From assembly GCF_000513935.1 (NCBI RefSeq), contig NZ_AZUY01000033.1, forward strand, positions 18,272-66,628: a stretch of 48,357 nt of DNA, given 5' to 3'. Shown one piece after another: positions 10,315-19,643 of the stretch (positions are counted from its first letter, which is position 1; each line of letters starts with the position of its first letter). Under the pieces are notes generated by a model. The model saw only the letters and a list, made by a program, of their open reading frames with translations. It searched no databases and was not told the origin of the DNA. The DNA comes from Mesorhizobium sp. WSM3626 (GTDB lineage: Bacteria > Pseudomonadota > Alphaproteobacteria > Rhizobiales > Rhizobiaceae). Both the position numbers and the translations under genes were made by a program.

Positions 10315-10893
10315 CTAGCTGGCTGCCTTGCCGTGTCGGGCCAGATCCTGCGCGATTGACAGTTGCAGGGCCTCGGCCAGTTCGCGCGCGGCACGGTTCT
10401 CGGCGTCGATCTGCGCCCGGTACGAGGCAAATTCCTGACGCGGCCTGTCGAAGGACGAGGTGATCGCCCGCCTGCCGACCGCGATCACCGCGCCGGTTTT
10501 CGCATCGGTCAGCGTGTAGCCGGCGGTCAGCGTCACAGAACCGGCGGTCGGCTCGTCTTGATCGGTTCCAACCTGGACGAGTGCCGAGGATTCAACGGCT
10601 TCGGTCACGCCGAGATCGAGCGAATAAAGCGCCGAAGCCGGTTCGCCGGCGCCGCGCCCGAACCCGAAGATCAGATTGTTGCGCACCTGCTGGGCATAAC
10701 GCGTCCGGACCGGCTTGACGGCGATCGACGCCAGCTCGGCATTGGCTGTGGAGCCGGTCGACAGCGGCGCGCTCGAATAGAGCGGCCGCACCTGACAGGC
10801 CGAGACGAGCGCAAGCGAGCCGACAAGACCGGCAAGCGCCATGCGGCGCAGCAAACGGCTCAGCTCTGTCTTTTCCCGATCAGGCAACGACAT
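10315..10893 (-). CDS. lptE: LPS-assembly lipoprotein LptE
   Basis: Outer-membrane lipoprotein that plugs the LptD barrel and helps deliver lipopolysaccharide to the surface. The 192-residue protein has a lipoprotein signal: hydrophobic [16 protein letters not shown] with the lipobox cysteine at residue 33 (16 if translation begins at the internal Met18). The body matches the alphaproteobacterial LptE type (VRPLYSS after the Cys, [19 protein letters not shown]). The start overlaps the end of leuS by 14 bases, indicating co-transcription; leuS-lptE is a common rhizobial arrangement. Confidence 0.9.
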   Translation of the reverse strand: MSLPDREKTELSRLLRRMALAGLVGSLALVSACQVRPLYSSAPLSTGSTANAELASIAVKPVRTRYAQQVRNNLIFGFGRGAGEPASALYSLDLGVTEAVESSALVQVGTDQDEPTAGSVTLTAGYTLTDAKTGAVIAVGRRAITSSFDRPRQEFASYRAQIDAENRAARELAEALQLSIAQDLARHGKAAS

Positions 10894-13504
10894 TGACGAT
10901 CCTCTGCGGCACGATGATCACCTTGCGCGGAGCCTTGCCTTCAAGTGCCTTCTGCACGAAGTCGAGAGCCAAGACCGCTTTTTCGACCGCACCTTGGTCC
11001 GCGTCGCGGGCAATTGTCAAATCCCCCCGCTTCTTGCCGTTGACCTGTACCGGATAGGTGACTTCATTGTCGACGACCAGCGCCGGATCGAAGACCGGCC
11101 ACGGCCGTTCGGCCACCAGATCGCTGCCGCCCAGCGTCTCCCAGCACTCTTCGGCAAGGTGCGGCATCACAGGCGCGATCAGGTGCACCATGATCTCGAC
11201 GGCCTCGCGGCAGGCGTTTTTCAGCGCCGGATCGGCCTTGTCTTCCGCCACCTCGTTGAGCGGGGTGGTCAGCGCGTTGGCCAGTTCATAGATGCGGGCG
11301 ATGGCACGGTTGAAGGCGAGCTTCTCGATGTCTTCGCCGACCGCCTTCAGGATCTTGTGCGCGGCCTTGGAAACCGCTCCGGCCTCGCCATCATTGGCCG
11401 CCTTGGGTGCGATGCCAGCCAGCGTCTCGGCCGCCGTCGACACCAGCCGCCAGATGCGCTGCATGAAGCGATGCGCGCCGGCGGCACCGTCGTCGGTCCA
11501 CTCGACATCGCGTTCGGGCGGTGAATCCGACAGCATGAACCAGCGCGCCGTGTCGGCGCCGTAGCCATCGGTGATGTCTTCCGGGCTCACCGTGTTCTTT
11601 TTCGACTTCGACATCTTCTCGAGCGGGCCGATGGTGACCGCCTCGCCCGTGGCGATGTCAATGGCGCGGCGCTTGCCGTCGACTTCCTCCAGACGCACTT
11701 CGGTCGGCGCCAGCCAGCGGCCATTCGATGCCGAGCCGACACGGTAGGTTTCGTGCACCACCATGCCTTGCGTGAACAGGCCCTTGAACGGCTCGGCCAG
11801 GTCGACATGGCCGGTCTCACGCATGGCGCGGGTGAAGAAGCGCGAATAGAGCAGATGCAGGATCGCATGCTCGATGCCGCCAATATACTGATCGACCGCC
11901 AGCCACTCGTTCGCTGCCCTGGGATCGGTCGGATCATGCGCCCAGGGCGCCGTGAAGCGGGCGAAGTACCAGGAGGAATCGACGAACGTGTCCATGGTGT
12001 CGGTTTCGCGCCGCGCGTCCTTGCCGCATTGCGGGCACTTCACATGCCGCCATGTCGGGTGACGGTCGAGCGGATTGCCCGGCCGGTCGAAATCGACGTC
12101 GTCCGGCAGCTTGACCGGTAGGTCGGCCTTCGGCACCGGCACCACGCCGCAATCCTCGCAATGGATCATCGGGATCGGGCAGCCCCAGTAGCGCTGGCGC
12201 GAAATGCCCCAGTCGCGCAGGCGGAAATTCACCTTGCGCTCGGCCATCGGCCGGTTGCCGATCGTCTTCTGTTCCAGCAGGTTCGCGACCTCGTCGAAAG
12301 CCCGGTCCGGCTTCATGCCGTCGAGGAAGCGCGAATTGATCATCGCGCCATCGTCGACATAGGCCTCGTCGATGATCTGGAAAGCCGACGGCTTCTCGCC
12401 GTCCGGCATCACCACCGGCACCACTGGCAAGCCGTATTTGTTGGCGAAGTCGAGGTCGCGCTGGTCATGCGCCGGGCAGCCGAAGATGGCGCCGGTGCCG
12501 TATTCCATCAGCACGAAATTGGCGACATAGACCGGCAGCGTCCAAGTATCGTCGAAGGGATGGACGACGCGGATACCGGTGTCGAAGCCCTTCTTCTCGG
12601 CCGTCTCGAGAGCCGCCACCGAAGTGCCCATATGGCGCACTTCATCGATGAACTTCGCCAGCGCCGGATTGATCTCCGCGGCCTTCTTGGCCAGCGGGTG
12701 ATCGGCGGCGATCGCCATGAACGAGGCGCCGAAAATGGTGTCGGGCCGCGTCGTGTAGACTTCCAGCTCATGCTCGCCGGCAATTTCCGAGGCCAGCGGC
12801 CAGCGGATCAGCAAGCCTTCCGAACGGCCGATCCAGTTCTGCTGCATCAGCTTCACTTTTTCGGGCCATTCGTCGAGGCCGTCCAATGAATCCAGCAGGT
12901 CCTGCGCGAAGTCGGTGATCTTGAAGAACCATTGCGTCAGCTCGCGCTGTTCGACCAGCGCGCCGGAGCGCCAGCCGCGCCCGTCGATGACCTGCTCGTT
13001 GGCGAGCACCGTCATGTCCTCCGGGTCCCAGTTGACTTTGGAAGATTTGCGCGTCACCAGCCCCTTCGCGACCAAGTCGAGGAACAGCATCTGCTGGCGG
13101 TGGTAATAATCAACGTCGCAGGTGGCGAATTCGCGCGCCCAGTCCAGCGACAGGCCCATCACCTTGAGCTGCTCGCGCATGGTGGCGATGTTCTGGTAGG
13201 TCCACTCCTTGGGATGGACCTTGTTCTGCATGGCCGCGTTCTCGGCCGGCATGCCGAAGGCGTCCCAGCCCATCGGATGCAGCACGTTGAAGCCCTTGGC
13301 CCGCTTGTAGCGCGCCACCACGTCGCCCATCGTATAATTGCGGGTATGGCCGATATGGATGCGCCCCGACGGATAGGGGAACATCTCCAGCACGTAGTAT
13401 TTCGGGCGCGGATCGTCATTGTGCGCTTCGAAAAGCTTCTTTTCGGCCCAGACCTTCTGCCATTTGGGTTCTGACGCGCGCGGATTGTATCGTTCGGTTG
13501 CCAT
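10880..13504 (-). CDS. leuS: Leucyl-tRNA synthetase
   Basis: Class Ia aminoacyl-tRNA synthetase charging tRNA-Leu. 874 residues from the ATG at 13504 ([19 protein letters not shown]), which matches the family start; a frame extension to 13543 is ignored. HIGH is at residues 50-53 in [15 protein letters not shown] and KMSKS at 630-634. The editing domain lies between them ([18 protein letters not shown]). A cysteine pair CPQCG in the insert after [10 protein letters not shown] fits a zinc-binding knuckle. Full length, first gene of a leuS-lptE transcript, divergent from yggS. Confidence 0.98.
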   Translation of the reverse strand: MATERYNPRASEPKWQKVWAEKKLFEAHNDDPRPKYYVLEMFPYPSGRIHIGHTRNYTMGDVVARYKRAKGFNVLHPMGWDAFGMPAENAAMQNKVHPKEWTYQNIATMREQLKVMGLSLDWAREFATCDVDYYHRQQMLFLDLVAKGLVTRKSSKVNWDPEDMTVLANEQVIDGRGWRSGALVEQRELTQWFFKITDFAQDLLDSLDGLDEWPEKVKLMQQNWIGRSEGLLIRWPLASEIAGEHELEVYTTRPDTIFGASFMAIAADHPLAKKAAEINPALAKFIDEVRHMGTSVAALETAEKKGFDTGIRVVHPFDDTWTLPVYVANFVLMEYGTGAIFGCPAHDQRDLDFANKYGLPVVPVVMPDGEKPSAFQIIDEAYVDDGAMINSRFLDGMKPDRAFDEVANLLEQKTIGNRPMAERKVNFRLRDWGISRQRYWGCPIPMIHCEDCGVVPVPKADLPVKLPDDVDFDRPGNPLDRHPTWRHVKCPQCGKDARRETDTMDTFVDSSWYFARFTAPWAHDPTDPRAANEWLAVDQYIGGIEHAILHLLYSRFFTRAMRETGHVDLAEPFKGLFTQGMVVHETYRVGSASNGRWLAPTEVRLEEVDGKRRAIDIATGEAVTIGPLEKMSKSKKNTVSPEDITDGYGADTARWFMLSDSPPERDVEWTDDGAAGAHRFMQRIWRLVSTAAETLAGIAPKAANDGEAGAVSKAAHKILKAVGEDIEKLAFNRAIARIYELANALTTPLNEVAEDKADPALKNACREAVEIMVHLIAPVMPHLAEECWETLGGSDLVAERPWPVFDPALVVDNEVTYPVQVNGKKRGDLTIARDADQGAVEKAVLALDFVQKALEGKAPRKVIIVPQRIVNVVA

Positions 13505-13657
13505 GGGATGTTTTTCACTTAAAAGCATGCGAACTGCGGGCAAGAGCCCGGCAGTTCACGAAATGTGGTCCGGGTGTTCACCATGGTTTGCCAAACCCGT
13601 CAACCATATGGGCGTCGCGGCTGATAAAAACGCGAGTCAAAACAGCGGGATTTGCAT

Positions 13658-14320
13658 ATGGGCGACACCGTTCAGCAGTTTTTCGCGGTCAAGGCAAGGA
13701 TCGCCGCCGCCGAGCAGGAGGCCGGCCGTGAAGCTGGCGCGGTGACGCTGGTGGCGGTCTCCAAGACCTTCGACGCCGTCGATATCCAGCCGGTGATCGA
13801 GGCCGGCCAACGCGTCTTCGGCGAGAATCGCGTCCAGGAAGCACAAGGCAAATGGCCAGCGCTGAAGAAGGCTTTCCCCGATATCGAACTGCACCTGATC
13901 GGCCCGCTGCAGTCGAACAAGGCCAAGGAGGCGGTGGCGCTGTTCGACGTCATCGAGACCATAGACCGCGACAAGATCGCCGCCGAGCTCGCCAAGGAAG
14001 TTGCCAGGCAAGGCCGTGCGCCAAAGCTCTATGTCCAGGTGAATACCGGTTCCGAACCGCAGAAAGCCGGCATCGAACCGCGCGAGGCGGTCGCCTTCGT
14101 CAAGCGCTGCCGGGAAGTTCATGGCCTCGCCATCGAAGGCCTTATGTGTATTCCGCCGGCGGACGAGAATCCCGGCCCGCATTTCGCACTGCTGGAAAAA
14201 ATGGCGAGAGAGGCCGGCGTCGCCAAACTGTCGATGGGCATGTCCGGCGACTACGAGACCGCGATCGCCTTCGGTGCCACCAGCGTCCGCGTGGGTTCGG
14301 CGATCTTCGGCAACCGGTAG
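13658..14320 (+). CDS. YggS/PROSC family pyridoxal phosphate homeostasis protein
   Basis: PLP-binding barrel protein that buffers free pyridoxal 5'-phosphate; no enzymatic reaction is established for the family. 220 residues from the ATG at 13658, which has GCGGGA eight bases upstream. The PLP lysine is in LVAVSKTF, followed by FGENRVQEA, HLIGPLQSNK and the phosphate-binding SMGMSGDYETAIAFGATSVR ending VGSAIFG. All key motifs are intact. Divergent from leuS across 153 bases. Confidence 0.96.
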   Translation: MGDTVQQFFAVKARIAAAEQEAGREAGAVTLVAVSKTFDAVDIQPVIEAGQRVFGENRVQEAQGKWPALKKAFPDIELHLIGPLQSNKAKEAVALFDVIETIDRDKIAAELAKEVARQGRAPKLYVQVNTGSEPQKAGIEPREAVAFVKRCREVHGLAIEGLMCIPPADENPGPHFALLEKMAREAGVAKLSMGMSGDYETAIAFGATSVRVGSAIFGNR

Positions 14321-14420
14321 TCGCTTAGGCCAGCCCGGCTAGTTCATTGCCCCAGCGCTTGAAACGAAACGTACCGTTCCTATTTGTCCCGATGTCATCA
14401 CATCCTCTTGGAGCATCACC

Positions 14421-15470
14421 ATGCGTTATAATCAGCTTGGAAATACCGGGCTTTTCGTCTCCGAACTTTGCCTCGGCACCATGACCTTCGGCGCCGCCGG
14501 CCAGAACGCCCAATGGGGCCTGATCGCCAGCCTCGACCAGAAGGGCGTCAACGAAATCGTCGGCCGCTCGATCGCCGCCGGCGTCAACTTCTTCGACACG
14601 GCCGACGTCTATTCCGTCGGCGAGTCCGAACGCCTTCTCGGCCAGTCGCTTAGGGATCTCGGTGTTGCCAGGTCGAACGTGGTCATCGCCACCAAGGTCC
14701 ATGCCGCCATGGGCGACGGGCCGAACCAGCGCGGCTCCTCGCGCGGCCACATCATGGATTCGGTCGATACCAGCCTCGAACGGCTGCAACTCGACCACAT
14801 CGATCTCTATCAGTTGCACGGCACCGACGCGGTGACGCCGATCGACGAGACGCTGCGGGCACTCGATGATCTCGTCTCTAGCGGCAAGGTCCGCTATGTC
14901 GGCGTGTCCAACTGGCAGGCCTGGCGCATCGCCAAGGCGCTCGGCATCGCCGACCGCAAGGGCTTTGCCCGCTTCGAGACCATCCAGTCCTATTATTCGA
15001 TCGCCGGCCGCGACCTCGAGCGCGAGATCGTGCCGCTGATCAACGAGGAGAAGCTCGGCCTGATGGTGTGGTCGCCGATGGCCGGCGGGCTGCTGTCCGG
15101 CAAATACGGCCCCGGCGCGCCGGGCAACGGCGAGGGCCGCCGTGCGTCCTTCAACTTCCCGCCGGTCAACGAGGACCGCGCCTGGGCAGCGGTCGCCGTC
15201 ATGCGCGAGGTCGCCAAAAAACATGATGTCAGCGTCGCCACCGTGGCGCTCGGCTATGTCCTGGCCAAGCCTTTCGTCATGAGTGTGATCATCGGCGCCA
15301 GCCGCATGGGCCAGCTCGAGCAGAACCTCGCCGCCACCAGCCTCAAGCTCGATGCCGACGATCTCGCCAGGCTGGACGAAGTGAGCGCCTTGCCGGCCGA
15401 GTATCCCGGCTGGATGGTCGAACGCCAAGGCGCCGGCCGTCGTCCGGCGCCTTTCGTCCCGAAGGCATAG
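14421..15470 (+). CDS. Aldo/keto reductase (first of two in the window)
   Basis: NAD(P)H-dependent oxidoreductase with the aldo/keto reductase TIM barrel, 349 residues. N-terminus MRYNQLGNTGLFVSELCLGT is typical. Catalytic residues are visible: Asp and Tyr in FFDTADVYSVGESE, Lys in VIATKVHAAMG, His in LYQLHGTD. The cofactor-binding region is SVIIGASRMGQLEQNL. GGAG precedes the ATG. It resembles the second reductase at 17795-18829 in layout and motifs, so the pair may be paralogues. Physiological substrate unknown. Confidence 0.93.
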   Translation: MRYNQLGNTGLFVSELCLGTMTFGAAGQNAQWGLIASLDQKGVNEIVGRSIAAGVNFFDTADVYSVGESERLLGQSLRDLGVARSNVVIATKVHAAMGDGPNQRGSSRGHIMDSVDTSLERLQLDHIDLYQLHGTDAVTPIDETLRALDDLVSSGKVRYVGVSNWQAWRIAKALGIADRKGFARFETIQSYYSIAGRDLEREIVPLINEEKLGLMVWSPMAGGLLSGKYGPGAPGNGEGRRASFNFPPVNEDRAWAAVAVMREVAKKHDVSVATVALGYVLAKPFVMSVIIGASRMGQLEQNLAATSLKLDADDLARLDEVSALPAEYPGWMVERQGAGRRPAPFVPKA

Positions 15471-15529
15471 CCCTACCGCTGGCAAGCCAGCCTTTTCGAC
15501 GCCGCGTGTCCATGGACGCGCGGCTTCGA

Positions 15530-16435
15530 CTACAGCCGGACGGTCTCTGCGAGAAAGTCGAGAAAGGCCCGCACACGTGCAGGCAGGTGTTTGCCCTGGC
15601 CGACATAGACGGCATGCGTCGGCTCTTCGTCGCCGGGGTTGAAGTCTTCCAGCAGCGGCACCAGCCGGCCGGCGGCAATGTCGGGCTCGACATGCCAGCG
15701 CGCCAGCCGCGCAATGCCCGCCCCTGATAGGGTAGACAGCCGCATCGCCTCACCGTCGCTCACCGTGGCAGTGCCTGCGATCGGGACCATGACCGGTGCG
15801 CCGGCCGCGTCGATGAACGGCCAGCCGTCGATGTATCGGACGAAACCGAAGGCAAGCATGTTGTGACGACCGAGATCGCCGGGCGTCAGCGGCGTGCCGC
15901 GCGCTTCGATATAGGCAGGCGCGGCAACCACCACCATCCGGCTCTGGCCGAGCTTCCGCGCCACCAGTCGTGACTCGCGAAGCGGCCCGGCGCGGATCGC
16001 GACATCGGCGCGCTCTTCCAACAGGTTGATCACGCTGTCGGTCAGCACAGCCTCGACGAAAATCTCCGGATACCGTTCCAGAAAGCGCGGCAGCAGTGCC
16101 ATTAGCCGGTGTTGGCCAAACGGCACATAGGCATTGACCCTCAGCCGCCCGCGCGGCGCCGCACCCGCCGCCGCTTCCCGCTCGGCGGCATCGAGGTCAG
16201 CCAGGACGCGCACGCCGCTGTCGTAGAAGGCCGTCCCTTCCGGCGTGAGCTGGAGCTTGCGCGTCGAGCGGCTGACAAGCCGCGCGCCAAGCCGTGTTTC
16301 GAGCCGCGCGATCAGCTTGCTCACCGCCGACGGTGTCATGCGCAGCCGCCGCGCCGCGGCCGAGAAGCTCCCCGCTTCGACGACGCGTACGAAGACTTCG
16401 ATCTCGCCGGAGCGGTTGATATCGGGCCTGGCCAC
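15530..16435 (-). CDS. LysR family transcriptional regulator
   Basis: DNA-binding regulator, about 301 residues from a GTG at 16435. The N-terminal winged helix is clear (VFVRVVEAGSFSAAARRLRM, TPSAVSKLIARLETRLGARL), followed by the periplasmic-binding-protein-like ligand domain. It is transcribed divergently from an MFS exporter and aldo/keto reductase, which are its likely targets. The start is uncertain: the frame extends to a GTG at 16498, and the dyad at 16435-16455 overlaps the chosen start, which would let the regulator repress itself. The inducer is unknown. Confidence 0.92.
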   Translation of the reverse strand: MARPDINRSGEIEVFVRVVEAGSFSAAARRLRMTPSAVSKLIARLETRLGARLVSRSTRKLQLTPEGTAFYDSGVRVLADLDAAEREAAAGAAPRGRLRVNAYVPFGQHRLMALLPRFLERYPEIFVEAVLTDSVINLLEERADVAIRAGPLRESRLVARKLGQSRMVVVAAPAYIEARGTPLTPGDLGRHNMLAFGFVRYIDGWPFIDAAGAPVMVPIAGTATVSDGEAMRLSTLSGAGIARLARWHVEPDIAAGRLVPLLEDFNPGDEEPTHAVYVGQGKHLPARVRAFLDFLAETVRL

Positions 16436-16455
16436 CTGTGAATCTATTTCACAGG
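16435..16455. promoter_or_regulatory. Dyad operator candidate between lysR and the MFS gene
   Basis: Perfect 8-bp inverted repeat CCTGTGAA / TTCACAGG with a 5-base spacer. A T-N11-A motif (T16439, A16451), the usual LysR-type recognition pattern, is centred exactly on the dyad axis. It lies between the divergent lysR and MFS genes, where LysR regulators normally bind. Function is inferred from position and symmetry. Confidence 0.5.
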
Positions 16456-16557
16456 AAATATGCCTTGGGCAAGTCTGGTTCACAACATGGCGGATCACGA
16501 TCTTCCGGGCCGGGGCGCGGACTGGGCGTCCTTTGCTGACAGATGGGACCGACCGCC

Positions 16558-17739
16558 ATGCCTCTTGCTCTCTATGCCCTCGCTGCCGGTGCCTTTGGCA
16601 TCGGTGTCACCGAATTCGTCATCATGGGCCTGCTCATAGATGTCAGTAAGGATCTTGGTGTGTCGATCTCGGCCGCTGGCCAATTGATCTCGGGTTACGC
16701 GCTCGGTGTTGTCATCGGCGCACCCCTGTTGACCATCGCTACAGGCAACTGGCCGCGCAAAACCGTGCTGCTGGCGCTGATGGCGATCTTCACGATTGGC
16801 AACCTCGCCTGTGCGCTGGCGCCAGATTATTGGACGCTGATGGGTGCCCGTATCATCACCGCCTTTGCCCATGGCACTTTCTTCGGCGTCGGCTCGGTGG
16901 TCGCCACCGGTCTGGTCGCGCCCAACAGAAAGGCTTCGGCGATCGCGCTGATGTTCACTGGGCTCACCATCGCCAACGTCCTCGGCGTGCCCTTCGGCAC
17001 CTGGCTCGGCCAGGCCTTCGGCTGGCGCGCGACTTTCTGGGCGGTGACCGCGGTAGGCCTCGCGGCCTTCGCCGTCATCCTGGCCCTGGTGCCGCGCGGC
17101 CACGCAGCGCTCGAGAAGAGCGATTTGCGCGCCGATCTCGCCGTGCTGCGCCGCACGCCCGTCCTGCTCGGCCTCGCCACGACGGTGCTCGGCTATGCCG
17201 GCGTCTTCGCCGTCTTCACCTACATCGCCCCGTTGCTCACCGAGATCAGCGGCTTCAGGGAAGCGGCCGTGTCGCCGATCCTGCTCGTCTTCGGCGGTGG
17301 CCTCATCGCCGGCAATCTCGCCGGCGGCAAGATCGCCGATCGCTGGCTAGTGCCGGCGGTGCTCGGCAGCCTCGTGGTGCTGGCGCTGGTGCTTGCCACG
17401 ATGAGCTTCGCCATCCACAGCCAGATCATGGCCGTGATCTATGTCGGCCTGCTCGGCGCGGCCGCCTTCGCCACCGTGGCGCCGCTGCAGATGTGGGTGC
17501 TGGAGAAGGCGCAAGGCGCCGGCCAAAGCCTGGCCTCATCGTTCAACATCGCCGCCTTCAATCTCGGCAATGCGGCCGGCGCCTGGCTTGGCGGCACGGT
17601 CATCGCCCATGGCCTTGGGCTGGGTTCGCTCACCTGGGTCGCCGCCCTGCTGCCGCTGGCGGCACTCGCCGTGGCCGGACTGGCGCTTCGCCTCGATCGT
17701 GGCACCACATCAGGCGCGCCTGCCACCGTCCGGTCGTGA
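16558..17739 (+). CDS. MFS transporter, DHA1 (AraJ/sugar or drug efflux) type
   Basis: Twelve-segment major facilitator exporter of the inner membrane, 393 residues. The N-terminus MPLALYALAAGAFGIGVTEF followed by VIMGLLIDVSKDLGVSI is the signature of the AraJ/YdhP-like efflux group. The ATG at 16558 is preferred over 16543 because it matches this consensus and has GGGACC upstream. Divergent from lysR and 55 bases ahead of an aldo/keto reductase, suggesting a LysR-controlled two-gene operon that reduces and exports a compound; substrate unknown. Confidence 0.93.
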   Translation: MPLALYALAAGAFGIGVTEFVIMGLLIDVSKDLGVSISAAGQLISGYALGVVIGAPLLTIATGNWPRKTVLLALMAIFTIGNLACALAPDYWTLMGARIITAFAHGTFFGVGSVVATGLVAPNRKASAIALMFTGLTIANVLGVPFGTWLGQAFGWRATFWAVTAVGLAAFAVILALVPRGHAALEKSDLRADLAVLRRTPVLLGLATTVLGYAGVFAVFTYIAPLLTEISGFREAAVSPILLVFGGGLIAGNLAGGKIADRWLVPAVLGSLVVLALVLATMSFAIHSQIMAVIYVGLLGAAAFATVAPLQMWVLEKAQGAGQSLASSFNIAAFNLGNAAGAWLGGTVIAHGLGLGSLTWVAALLPLAALAVAGLALRLDRGTTSGAPATVRS

Positions 17740-17794
17740 CATCAGCCGACACCCGAATCGCCTCACCTCTTCACAAACCACCAGGAGCAAGAAA

Positions 17795-18829
17795 ATGGAC
17801 TATCGACGTCTCGGCGCATCGGGCCTGAAAGTCCCGGCGCTCTCATTCGGCGCCGGAACTTTCGGCGGTTCCGGCCCTCTGTTCGGTGCCTGGGGCAACA
17901 GCGATGCCAGCGAAGCGCGGCGCCTCATCGACATCTGCCTCGAGACCGGCGTCAATTTGTTCGACACCGCCGACGTCTATTCGAACGGCGCCTCGGAGGA
18001 GGTGCTCGGCGAAGCGATCAAGGGCCGCCGCGACGCGGTGCTGATCTCGACCAAGACCGCACTGCCGATGGGCGACGGGCCGGCCGACTATGGCTCATCG
18101 CGCTCGCGGCTGATCAAATCGGTCGACGCCGCGCTGAAGCGCCTCGGCACCGATTATATCGACCTGCTGCAGCTGCACGCCTTCGATGCCGGGACGCCGA
18201 TCGAGGAAGTTCTGTCGACGCTGGACGGCCTCGTTCGCTCCGGCAAGCTGCGCTATGTCGGCGTCTCCAACTTCTCCGGCTGGCAAGTGATGAAGTCGCT
18301 CGGCTTGGCGGAGAAGCACGGCTACCCACGCTATGTCGCGCATCAGGTCTACTATTCGCTGCTCGGCCGCGACTATGAATGGGAGCTGATGCCGCTCGGC
18401 CTCGACCAGGGCCTCGGCGCACTGGTGTGGAGCCCGCTCGGCTGGGGCCGCCTAACCGGTAAGATCCGCCGCGGCCAGCCCTTGCCGGAAAAGAGCCGGC
18501 TGCACGAGACCGCGAGCTTCGGCCCGCCGGTCGAGGATGAGCATCTCTATCGGGTCATGGATGCGCTCGACGCCGTGGCTGAGGAAATCGGCAAGACGGT
18601 TCCGCAGATCGCGATCAACTGGTTGCTGCAACGCCCGACCGTCTCCTCCATCATCATCGGCGCCCGAAATGAAGAGCAGTTGCGCCAGAACCTCGGCGCC
18701 GTCGGCTGGACGCTAACGCCGGAGCAGATGAAAAAGCTCGACGCAGCAAGCGAAGTCACCGCACCCTACCCCTATTTCCCCTATCGGCGTCAGGAAGGCT
18801 TTGCCCGGCTGAACCCGCCGGCGGTTTGA
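17795..18829 (+). CDS. Aldo/keto reductase (second of two)
   Basis: NAD(P)H-dependent reductase, 344 residues, starting MDYRRLGASGLKVPALSFGA with AGGAG seven bases upstream. The active-site tetrad is present: Asp and Tyr in LFDTADVYSNGASEE, Lys in ISTKTALPMG, His in LLQLHAFD. Cofactor site SSIIIGARNEEQLRQNL. It follows the MFS gene closely, so the two are probably co-transcribed. Similar in plan to the reductase at 14421-15470; lysR and the exporter lie between the two. Confidence 0.93.
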   Translation: MDYRRLGASGLKVPALSFGAGTFGGSGPLFGAWGNSDASEARRLIDICLETGVNLFDTADVYSNGASEEVLGEAIKGRRDAVLISTKTALPMGDGPADYGSSRSRLIKSVDAALKRLGTDYIDLLQLHAFDAGTPIEEVLSTLDGLVRSGKLRYVGVSNFSGWQVMKSLGLAEKHGYPRYVAHQVYYSLLGRDYEWELMPLGLDQGLGALVWSPLGWGRLTGKIRRGQPLPEKSRLHETASFGPPVEDEHLYRVMDALDAVAEEIGKTVPQIAINWLLQRPTVSSIIIGARNEEQLRQNLGAVGWTLTPEQMKKLDAASEVTAPYPYFPYRRQEGFARLNPPAV

Positions 18830-18860
18830 TTGAGGCCGCTAACAAGGTAGGCCGAGGGAC

Positions 18861-19021
18861 AGCACCCCCCTTTGGCCTGCCGGCCATCTCCCCCTCGTGG
18901 GGGGAGATCGGATGCCGCGATGGCTTTCGCCAATGTCGAACGTTGACAGAGCGGCGGCATCACCGAACCAGCCAATCTCCCCACTTGAGGGGGAGATGTC
19001 CGGCAGGACAGAGGGGGGCGC
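18861..19021. repeat. Palindromic rhizobial intergenic repeat (MITE-like)
   Basis: About 160 bp with long imperfect terminal inverted repeats: the left arm (18861-18895) and the reverse complement of the right arm (18987-19021) agree at most positions, including CCTGCCGG and CATCTCCCC. Each arm also forms its own hairpin (ATCTCCCC...GGGGAGAT). It contains no gene and sits between the convergent ends of an aldo/keto reductase and usg. The CTCCCC-rich hairpin type is common in Mesorhizobium genomes. Confidence 0.75.
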
Positions 19022-19064
19022 CGTAGAGTGCCTACCTCAACAGCCATCGTCGCGTTGCCGGCGT

Positions 19065-19337
19065 TCAGTGCAGCACGAACTCGCCATCCACCTTGCGCCA
19101 TTCGTTCGGCGCGATCAGCTTCTGGTGCGTGTAGCTGACCGAATGCAGGGGCCCGTGGAGCTTGGCCTTCCAGAATTCGATGAACCTGATCAGCACCGGA
19201 AATGTCGGAGCGATGTCGTAGTCCTGCCAGACGAAGCTCTGCAGGAGATGCGGGTGGTCGGGAAAATGATAAAGAATCTTGGCCGTGGTCAGGCCGTAGC
19301 CTTTGAGCATCAGGTCCATTTCAAGATGGTCGCGCAT
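19065..19337 (-). CDS. usg: Usg family protein
   Basis: Small cytosolic protein of the alphaproteobacterial Usg family, function unknown; in other genomes it often lies beside tryptophan biosynthesis genes, which are absent here. 90 residues from ATG 19337: MRDHLEMDLMLKGYGLTTAK, then ILYHFPDHPHLLQSFVWQDY, the core family block, and later GPLHSVSYTHQKLIAP. An in-frame TTG at 19349 has a better placed AGGAGA and is an alternative start. Stands alone, convergent with the aldo/keto reductase gene and divergent from acs. Confidence 0.88.
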   Translation of the reverse strand: MRDHLEMDLMLKGYGLTTAKILYHFPDHPHLLQSFVWQDYDIAPTFPVLIRFIEFWKAKLHGPLHSVSYTHQKLIAPNEWRKVDGEFVLH

Positions 19338-19643
19338 TGCGGTCCCCAAGGTTGATTCTCCTGTCCTCCCAAGCACCAATTGTGCGCGCCGTTACTTAAC
19401 TGTCTATTGATTTTTCTTGATCGCAGAACGAACTTTTCCCACAAAAACATGCAGTTAGCAGCGAACCGCGCCGAGTGCTGACAGCCTCGGAAAGCGCCCC
19501 TGCGGCATCCCGCCACGCGAATCCAACGTCTAATGTTGCCGTCGCGGCGGAACTGGTAATAATGCCGCCGAATTCGCGGCTACGTGGCCGCGATCCCGCG
19601 GGCGTTTCAAGCCCGCGGATTGGTTCGGGAGGAAAGCCAAGAA
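19338..19643. other. Intergenic region between usg and acs
   Basis: No convincing gene in this roughly 300-base stretch. It must hold the divergent promoters of usg and acs; I could not pick -35/-10 boxes with confidence. The acs-proximal end carries two tandem hairpins described separately. The middle (19390-19450) is unusually AT-rich for this genome, as expected of a promoter region. Confidence 0.6.
19575..19618 (+). promoter_or_regulatory. Tandem hairpins in the acs leader
   Basis: Two adjacent perfect stems lie just upstream of the acs ribosome-binding site: CGCGGC / GCCGCG (19575-19580 with 19587-19592, 6-base loop) and CCGCGGGC / GCCCGCGG (19596-19603 with 19611-19618, 7-base loop). 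Neither is followed by a T-tract, so they are not standard terminators. They could stabilise the mRNA or control expression of acs, but this is inference. Confidence 0.5.

Noticed and set aside
18861..19021. Possible CRISPR-like repeat pair
   Set aside because: The two similar blocks are inverted, not direct, and there is only one pair with no regular spacer; fits a palindromic repeat instead.
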